A model generated the notes under the pieces. The model saw nothing but the letters and a program-made list of their open reading frames with translations, searched no databases and was not told the DNA's origin. A DNA stretch of 64,000 nt from Nissolia schottii. Lineage: Eukaryota; Streptophyta; Magnoliopsida; Fabales; Fabaceae. The position numbers and the translations under genes are program-made. Where the stretch lies: positions 35,794 through 99,793 of the forward strand of contig QANU01013059.1 of the NCBI GenBank assembly GCA_003254905.1. Reading direction: 5' to 3'. This document shows positions 57,901 through 64,000 of the stretch, one piece after another; within the stretch, counting starts at the first letter, position 1, and the number at the start of each line of letters is the position of its first letter.

Positions 57901-60900
57901 TAGGACACTAATGCCAACAAAAATTCCAACCAACAAAATTGCAGCCTATGAACTTTCAGCCAATAACTGTTGACCTTAAAGTGGCATAAACCAATGGGCT
58001 AGTTTGGAGTTAATAAAATAACCATCAGTAAAATACCGGAACTGCATGAATTATATGGAAGAAATATAACATTGAAATCTAACACCGCACACAACACTGT
58101 AACTCTTAGAATGGGACTCACAATTCAGATTGTCAACAGAAAGGTAAATGGACAAGAAGAGTGTGAGAAATAACCTGTATTACAAAATCAACAGGCGGTT
58201 GACTGGGTCCTGAAAGTTTTGGCCGGATCCCTGAATATCCTGGTTCTAGACATCCGTCCCTCAGATTTGGGTAGTATTTTCTTATCTCTGGATAAAAACG
58301 CTCCGCACGATTTGCCTGTACTGAATAATCAAACCTAGGAATAGGATCAATGATTACTTACGTCAAGGATCTGAATGAACATATTGTCTTTTCATGGGAA
58401 AATATGAAAAACACACCATAAAAGAAATGAAGAATATGAATCCAATGTTTTTCAACAGCAAATTTTGTATTACTAATAACTCAATAGTCCAAAAAGAAAC
58501 TAGAGAGTATAACGAGCCTAAATAAATAAATAAGTGGACGCAATCAATATGAAAACATACTTAAAGGAGCACTGAAAAGCATTAGAGTAAGCAATATTGC
58601 CTACAGACACAAACATGTACAAAACTGCAGAATAAATCCAAGCTGTAGATTAGTTTTACTGATAGGAACAAAAACAGATAATTCCTATATTTATAGGTTG
58701 TTAGTAAAGCCTACAAACCAAAAAGAAAAAAAAAGTGCACAATATACATGCTAATGAACTGTAATAAACTGAAATGATCTAAATATAAATGCAACCAACA
58801 TAAAGAACAAAGAACCTTTGAACCATGACATGTCAGCGAAAGCATGAACCAGAGTCATTCAAGGATAAGTAAAATGTTAAAAGTGATATCAGTAGGGTGA
58901 AAAGACGCATAATCTGTTTGGAACTGCAGTTATAAATAATGAATTATATAAATCAAGGAATGGAACCATATCAGACAAGAGACTAAATATTTCCATGGAT
59001 CGTATCAAGCAAGTTAGGCATGACAAAGAACTAGACAGTAGAAGTCAAAAGCATGCAAATTACAGGGCATTAGCTAGTACTTATTCAGAAAGTTTGAGAT
59101 GTCATCAATGCTGCTGTCAATCCATTCAACATCTGGGCCAAACTTGACCTGACCATTCAAGTCCACAGTAACATGCACTCCAAGGCCACCATCCTCTGGT
59201 ATAGGATATATTAAACGTCTGAAAGGAGTGACTTTAGTATTAGATAATGTGAAGTAGCAACCACGCGCATGGTAGGCTGACGGAATGACTCCACTTTGAA
59301 GGCCAGTAAATCTTTTTGCAATGGCAGGGGCACTAAGGCCTGCAGAGTTCACCACGAGTTTAGGGATTAATACTAGCTCTGGGTGCAAAATTGATGTCCC
59401 ATTCCATTCTCTAAGATTCTTGGTTTCTGATATATGAAGACAAATCTGATTTCCTTCAAGATGACCGCCAATGACAGCTGAATTATACGTGAAGGTTGTT
59501 CTGTGGTTTTCAGCTTCCCCCTGGACCAATATGGGGTTTGTATTCCTGTCAATGTACAATTTTTACTCCAAACAAGGAAATTGATTAACTACAATAAAGT
59601 GATTGCAGAATAGATATTCTGTTACAGACCAACCGGCCCCAGCTGTAGCTGATTCTGTTCCTAAGAATAAGGAAAAGGGAATCATTCCGTTTCCATTCCA
59701 CTATTCTAAGAAAGGAAAGAAGAAATTAGGAGATAATTCAAATCAGATATGATTCTGATTTGATATCTGAATAGAATTTGTCTAGCAAATCAGGAAATCA
59801 ATTAGTTGCATTAAAATAGGAAAGAAATAAGGATTTAGCCATGATTATTTCTCTCTCTCGGATATATGAGGGAAACCGGGTAAGGAGGGAGGCATTCAGG
59901 TTTAGACAGAACTAGAAAGGGGACCAAGGGATCCATTATTTCCCAGGCATATTTTACTTATTATCGTTTGTTATTCTGCAGCCCTTGGGCTTGTTTATGT
60001 TCTGCCAGGAAATTCCCCATTGGAATTTCTGGTGCCATTAATAAAATTCAGCAAGCATTCCAATTAATTGTTCCATAGATACCAGTTGTTACAACTGGTA
60101 TCAGAGCATCGATCCCTGGGAGACTTGTATGGTTTCCAAGCGCGCAGTCATGGAAGCTAGGCTGGACACGTTGGAAAGGCAGATGGCAGAGATGCGGGAG
60201 TCTCAAGCAGAGATGAAGGAGACTCAAACTAACATCTTGGCGCTTCTGCAGCAAATCATGGACAGGTTGCCACCACAGCAACCCGGAAGCAACCAGGAAG
60301 AAGAGGTCAGAGTCTCAGGAGGCAGGGGAGAAGAGGGAAGAAACGAAAGGGAGGAGCAAGAACCTAGGCGATTCGAGGCCACACGGAAATTGAATGTTCC
60401 GGTTTTTGTGGGGGAAGGAGCCTCGGATTGGTTAGTCAAAAAGGACGAGATGACAAAGACAGAACCATTGTTGGAGAAGATGGAGATGAAGAAGGTGGTA
60501 GAAGAGGCGAAGACAGCAGATAAGGCAGATATGGATGAATTAGTGGAAGTTCCAAAGGGGGCAAGGGTTGATTGGTTTGCAATTATGAAGCAAGGGAAGG
60601 AACACTCTCTTGTGATGGAGAAGGAAAATTATTTGCCGCCTATTTTTGAAAATCAAGATAGAGTGCAGAGTGGACTTGGGTCACATTCTTGGGACCCAGA
60701 AGGACATGAGTCTAATGGAAGCATGCTTTGCTACTTTTTCAAGTTTTGGGACCCAGGAGGGGGTCTCCCTTTTCACCTTGAGGACAAGGTGGTACTTCAA
60801 GGGGAGGGTATTGTTACGGACCAACCGGCCCCAGCTGTAGCTGATTCTGTTCCTAAGAATAAGGAAAAGGGAATCATTCCGTTTCCATTCCACTATTCTA

Positions 60901-62699
60901 AGAAAGGAAAGAAGAAATTAGGAGATAATTCAAATCAGATATGATTCTGATTTGATATCTGAATAGAATTTGTCTAGCAAATCAGGAAATNAATTTTTAC
61001 TCCAAACAAGGAAATTGATTAACTACAATAAAGTGATTGCAGAATAGATATTCTCAAGCCAAATATTATTGATTTGTATTAATCCATCTTTTAAAATATG
61101 GGAAAAGAAGCTAGAAATGCATACCACTAAAGAAAGCATTAAGGAATGGGAATCAACAATCCCAGAGAGAGGTGATAGTATTGCTTTCACGCATTTCAGT
61201 TCAGGTTCCATTTTCATGGCCTCAACACCATCCATCATCTTCAAGCTATCAACCCCATTTTGAATCCCATGGTTTAAAATGTCATTTAGCTTTGGGATCT
61301 CTGAAGGTCGAGTAGCCACTATAAGCTTTCCGATTTGTTTGTGCGGAATATCGTGCTTAGAGCAGTATTCATATAACATTTCTCTTCCCCTTACACAAAA
61401 TACTGCCTGCAAACCAGACTGCATTACATTCTACACAAAGGTTAAAAAAAAAAAGTAAAAAAGAAAATGAAGTCGTGTTTTCATTCATTGCACGTAAATG
61501 AGTCAGAAAATAAAAATATAATTGATTAGATGGAAACCTGGTTTAGTAGTTATTAACAGTGAAACCTACCATTTAGTTGAATTATCAATGGCATACAGAA
61601 CCAGAAATCGAAAGTTTCACATCCATAAGGCAGTAAGAACTAAGAATCATATATCAGCTAAAGAAAAATACACTTCTCCACAGATAGGCCTCATTAACCA
61701 AGGTAACTTACTCCAAAGTTTACTAACGATATTGAAAGCATGCTACCACAAGTTTTGTAGAGCTACAAGTACAACATAATGATTCATCAAAATGCTTATT
61801 AATGCATTCACCCAACTCCAATGCTAATCTCATAATACATTGCCTTGTAGGTCGATACATGACAAACCTTAGGGGTTCAAGTACAGCACCACTCTTAATG
61901 CTTTAGGCAGTGAATCATCTTAAACCCAACACAATGAGTCTCCATTGCCCAATTCCCTTGTCTCACTAGATAACATCATGCCAAGATATAGCCAGAATTA
62001 CAACATTTAAAGATGAACTGACAAATGACAAATTGGCGTCTGACAAATGAAAAATATTAAAATAGTCCTGAAATGGGTTAAATTAGTATTTTTTTTTAAA
62101 AGGATTTATTCGTCGGATAAAAATATTCAATGACTAGGTTCATAAAAAAGATCAATTTAACCCACATTTTTAATTCTTAGGCACTATGCACGCTGTTTTT
62201 AATCTTGCAATGACGACTTTGTCTGCTAATTTTGTTTTTCAGGAACCAATTTTGGGTTTACTTTTACTTTTATCTGGGTTAACATAAAAAACGATTGCTT
62301 TAATTTAATAACAAGGGACACAGCAAGTATGGTGCTGCTGACCTTGAACGAGTTGCGAGGGTAATAGATTCCAGCATGAATAACCTCACTGTTTCGAGAA
62401 CTGGTGCCGGTGCCAAATGTTGGGGCCGAGTCAATGACCAACACATCCCTGCCCTTGATTGCGAGTGCTCTCGCCACTGCTATGCCCACCACGCCGGCCC
62501 CTATCACTAAGCAGTCCACTCTCTCCTTCGGGACACAGTGCGATGTTGTTCTGTCGATTTGGGTGCCAGTGCTCATGCTTCTAACCCAATTCCAATATAA
62601 ATGCTTCAATTTGATGTGACCATCGCTTCTTCTCGATGATGATGATGATGCACGTCCTTCCAGGACTGCTCGGAAGCTCTGAACTGTCTGCTTCAGCAT
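54973..62699 (-). CDS. L2HGDH: L-2-hydroxyglutarate dehydrogenase, mitochondrial (five exons)
   Basis: FAD-dependent enzyme that oxidises L-2-hydroxyglutarate to 2-oxoglutarate in mitochondria. Exons from the ATG: 62343-62699, 61125-61406, 59081-59520, 58175-58334 and 54973-55086. All introns are GT-AG, and 1353 bp joined give 450 residues, near the size of plant homologues (about 480). The N-terminus ([20 protein letters not shown], Arg/Ser-rich) fits a mitochondrial presequence. The FAD-binding Rossmann motif is [16 protein letters not shown] in exon 1, followed by [16 protein letters not shown]. Exon 2 has [12 protein letters not shown]; exon 3 has [20 protein letters not shown] and [15 protein letters not shown]; exon 4 has [11 protein letters not shown]; exon 5 has [20 protein letters not shown]. 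No frameshift or stop was seen. Introns 2 and 4 have grown by retrotransposon insertion. Confidence 0.93.
55817..56350 (+). mobile_element. Gypsy-like LTR remnant in L2HGDH intron 4
   Basis: It starts TGTTAGGGCCCAATTG, has a TATA-like agttataaaggg at about 55960 and the ATTCTCTAGGGAGTTGAG block common in Gypsy LTRs, then degrades. No clear end, PBS or TSD. Antisense to the host gene. Confidence 0.45.
56489..57640 (+). pseudogene. Ty3/Gypsy pol remnant in L2HGDH intron 4
   Basis: 56489-56625 resembles a short LTR end followed by TGGTATCTAGAGC (a PBS-like sequence, 56626 on). From about 56740 a pol frame appears: a protease-end segment [10 protein letters not shown], then [18 protein letters not shown] and [16 protein letters not shown] (56878-57363), and after a frameshift RT segments [31 protein letters not shown] and MPFGLANAP (57365-57600). 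The catalytic YxDD and everything after it are missing. It lies antisense to the gene. Confidence 0.8.
59620..60990 (+). mobile_element. Young, internally deleted Gypsy element in L2HGDH intron 2
   Basis: The 5' LTR is 59620-60093 (474 bp, TGTTACAGACC to CAGTTGTTACA). The PBS TGGTATCAGAGC starts at 60096. The internal region is only about 0.7 kb. The polypurine tract CAAGGGGAGGGTAT ends at 60811. The 3' LTR starts at 60812 and is cut at the N at 60991; its 179 visible bases differ from the 5' LTR at one position, so the insertion is recent. The host flank is repeated after the N, so the missing 3' LTR part is an assembly problem. The diverged LTR at 17491-17973 is a relative. Confidence 0.88.
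60129..60944 (+). CDS. Chimeric gag-start / pol-end frame of the deleted Gypsy element
   Basis: One uninterrupted frame of 271 codons from the first ATG after the PBS. Residues 1-105 are a gag N-terminus: a coiled-coil stretch ([20 protein letters not shown]), an acidic/Arg region, then [16 protein letters not shown], the usual start of the gag core. The gag core, protease, RT, RNase H and integrase are absent. From about residue 105 the sequence is charged and unassigned, leading to [16 protein letters not shown], the C-terminal signature normally found at the end of Gypsy pol. The frame runs through the polypurine tract about 45 codons into the 3' LTR. It is not a host gene; whether it is translated is unknown. 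Confidence 0.6.
   Translation: MVSKRAVMEARLDTLERQMAEMRESQAEMKETQTNILALLQQIMDRLPPQQPGSNQEEEVRVSGGRGEEGRNEREEQEPRRFEATRKLNVPVFVGEGASDWLVKKDEMTKTEPLLEKMEMKKVVEEAKTADKADMDELVEVPKGARVDWFAIMKQGKEHSLVMEKENYLPPIFENQDRVQSGLGSHSWDPEGHESNGSMLCYFFKFWDPGGGLPFHLEDKVVLQGEGIVTDQPAPAVADSVPKNKEKGIIPFPFHYSKKGKKKLGDNSNQI
60991..60991. other. Single-N assembly join
   Basis: The N separates a truncated 3' LTR from 62 bp (60992-61053) that exactly repeat the flank before the element (59558-59619). Other single Ns are at 24914, 36970 and 49601. Confidence 0.9.
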
Positions 62700-63447
62700 T
62701 TCTCCCTCGCCTGCACTGCACCTTCGGGTCGTTTCTTGGAAGTTGCAATTTGGAGCGGGAGACTTAATAATTGAGCAAATTACGGTTGGATTGATTTTAT
62801 AAAAAATTAAAAATTAAAAAAAAATCACAAGTGTTAAAATATAATTTTAAAAAATATTTTTTAAAATAATATAAAATGTCACTTTACTTTAAGTTTAGAA
62901 AGTTCTATTTTAAAAAGAAAATAAAAAAAAATGTGTGATTTTTTTGGTAAAATTACATTTTAATTATAAACTAAACTTCTTTAAAAAAAAAAACTATACT
63001 TAAAAATATATTTAAGATAAGTACTTTTTTAACTTAATTCAAACAAGCAGTACATGTAACTCCTTTGAACTTCGGCCCTAGTATTTGGCTATTTTTGTTT
63101 GAGGCCCTAGTAGTGATAATAGGATTCTACTTCGTTTGTTATTAACCGTTGATATAGGGTGTGCTTGGTTTCAGTGTTCAGTTTCAGTTTCCATTTTTAG
63201 AATTTTTGGTTTTAGAGAGTGTGATTTGCAGAATTTTCTCACATTCTCATAAATATGGTAATGGGAATGCAACATTTTCATGTTTGATTCAAGGTTTTAA
63301 AAAACATTATTGGGTAACTTATATTCCCGAGAATGAAAATTGCTTCATTTTCATTCTCATTTCCCTATGGGATTGTTAGATTCACATGGGATTGAAATAT
63401 TTTGACTCATGAAAAGATCAAATTGCCCCCAAACCTCATATCCTAGG
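62700..63447. promoter_or_regulatory. Upstream region of L2HGDH
   Basis: The minus-strand gene's promoter must lie here. No obvious TATA box was found close to the ATG. 62790-63060 is extremely A/T-rich and may be a degraded MITE; 63155-63400 contains T-rich sequence with a GGTGTGCTTGGTTTCAG start that resembles a MITE end. No gene. Confidence 0.35.
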
Positions 63448-64000
63448 TGATAAGTGTCTAATTTACGCAAATTTGACCTATTAAAATGGCACTTATTTGC
63501 TTAGGTTTTAATGAATTATCTAATGAATTTCCCATTTTTTGTAGGATTTTAAATATATTTTGAAAGATGGATGCAAGCATAAATAATTAAGGAATAATCC
63601 CAAACGAATGGAGAAAAGGGCAAAATAGGAAAAAGAGCTTAAAGGAGGCAACCAGGCGTGAAGACCGCTCAGCGGTATAGAAGGCTCGCTCAGCGCACTA
63701 AAGACACGCACCATTCAGCGATAATACCCTGTCCGCTCAGCAGTTGTACCTCCGGAGCCACTTGCAGCCGCCGCATTAAATACGTCAGCTGGAGCCAGCC
63801 GGGAAGCGGCGCCGCCCTTAAAAGGCTTCCGGCGCAATTATGAAGCCACGTGTAATGATTACACCGCTGAGCGATAAAGTACAATCCGCTCAGCGATATT
63901 ACCAGCATTGCTCAGCGATGACACCTAAACCGCTGAGCGAAGCCATCAGATTTTGCATATAAATAGAGGAGGTCGTGCCATACTTCAAACCATCTTCCAA
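63448..64000 (+). mobile_element. Start of a Gypsy-type LTR (Athila/Tat-like), cut by the window edge
   Basis: It starts TGATAAGTGTCTAATTTACG, typical of large Athila/Tat/Ogre-type LTRs. A TATA box gcatataaatagagg lies at 63955-63969 with a likely transcription start about 30 bp later. Upstream of the TATA box is an array of eight CGCTCAGCG-type motifs (63664-63942). The rest lies beyond the window. Confidence 0.6.
63664..63942 (+). repeat. CGCTCAGCG / CGCTGAGCG motif array in an unrelated LTR
   Basis: Eight copies in 280 bp, some with one change: six read (C)GCTCAGCG-like and two CGCTGAGCG. Here both orientations occur and the array lies upstream of the TATA box, unlike in the chromovirus LTRs. 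Confidence 0.9.

Noticed and set aside
60129..60944. Host gene inside L2HGDH intron 2
   Set aside because: It lies between a PBS and a PPT, starts like gag and runs into the LTR, so it belongs to the retroelement.
59558..61053. 62-bp flanking repeat as a target-site duplication
   Set aside because: Far too long for an LTR element and adjacent to an N, so treated as an assembly artefact.

Overview
This is a stretch of plant nuclear DNA, most likely from a eudicot. Two intron-bearing plant genes sit in AT-rich, retrotransposon-dominated sequence with plant-type MITEs, TRIMs, L1 LINEs and Ty3/Gypsy chromoviruses. No bacterial operons, CRISPR arrays or rRNA/tRNA genes were seen. I cannot name the species; some LTR types suggest a legume, but that is weak.

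Layout. 1-5396: chromovirus LTRs have broken a FAR1/FRS-like gene remnant; a 3.17 kb solo LTR sits in it with a perfect 5-bp target-site duplication (TSD). 5397-7128: a Copia-type solo LTR ends about 320 bp before the first real gene, a UBA2-type RNA-binding protein gene (7448-8893, single coding exon). 8894-19985: probable 3' UTR/intron sequence of that gene and/or intergenic DNA, carrying a small LTR element, a 5'-truncated L1 LINE split by a MULE-like element, a Gypsy LTR remnant and a complete TRIM. 19986-21172: Harbinger- and Stowaway-type MITEs.

21867-53777 is a pile of nested Ty3/Gypsy (mostly chromovirus) LTRs 2.6-4.3 kb long in both orientations. One forward gag remnant is cut into four pieces by a solo LTR (32471-33979), a reverse solo LTR (34295-37157) and a 6.3 kb Gypsy element with both LTRs (37379-43672). 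Exact TSDs (ctaac, tttgt, cagga, cctat, gtaag) give the order of insertion.

54973-62699 (minus strand) holds a complete five-exon gene for mitochondrial L-2-hydroxyglutarate dehydrogenase. Its introns contain Gypsy remnants and a young, internally deleted Gypsy element. The window ends inside another LTR that starts at 63448.

The two host genes are unrelated in function: one acts in nuclear RNA metabolism, the other in mitochondrial 2-hydroxyglutarate clearance. The most interesting unexplained structure is in the long LTRs: (i) a palindromic CGCTGAGCG array, replaced by an ATTCGA-type array in other subfamilies at the same LTR position and also present in an unrelated LTR at the right edge; (ii) a conserved GAGAAC-N5-GTTCTC hairpin; (iii) a conserved AAGTGGGTAA block downstream of the TATA box. 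Four single-N positions mark assembly joins, at least two of them suspicious.
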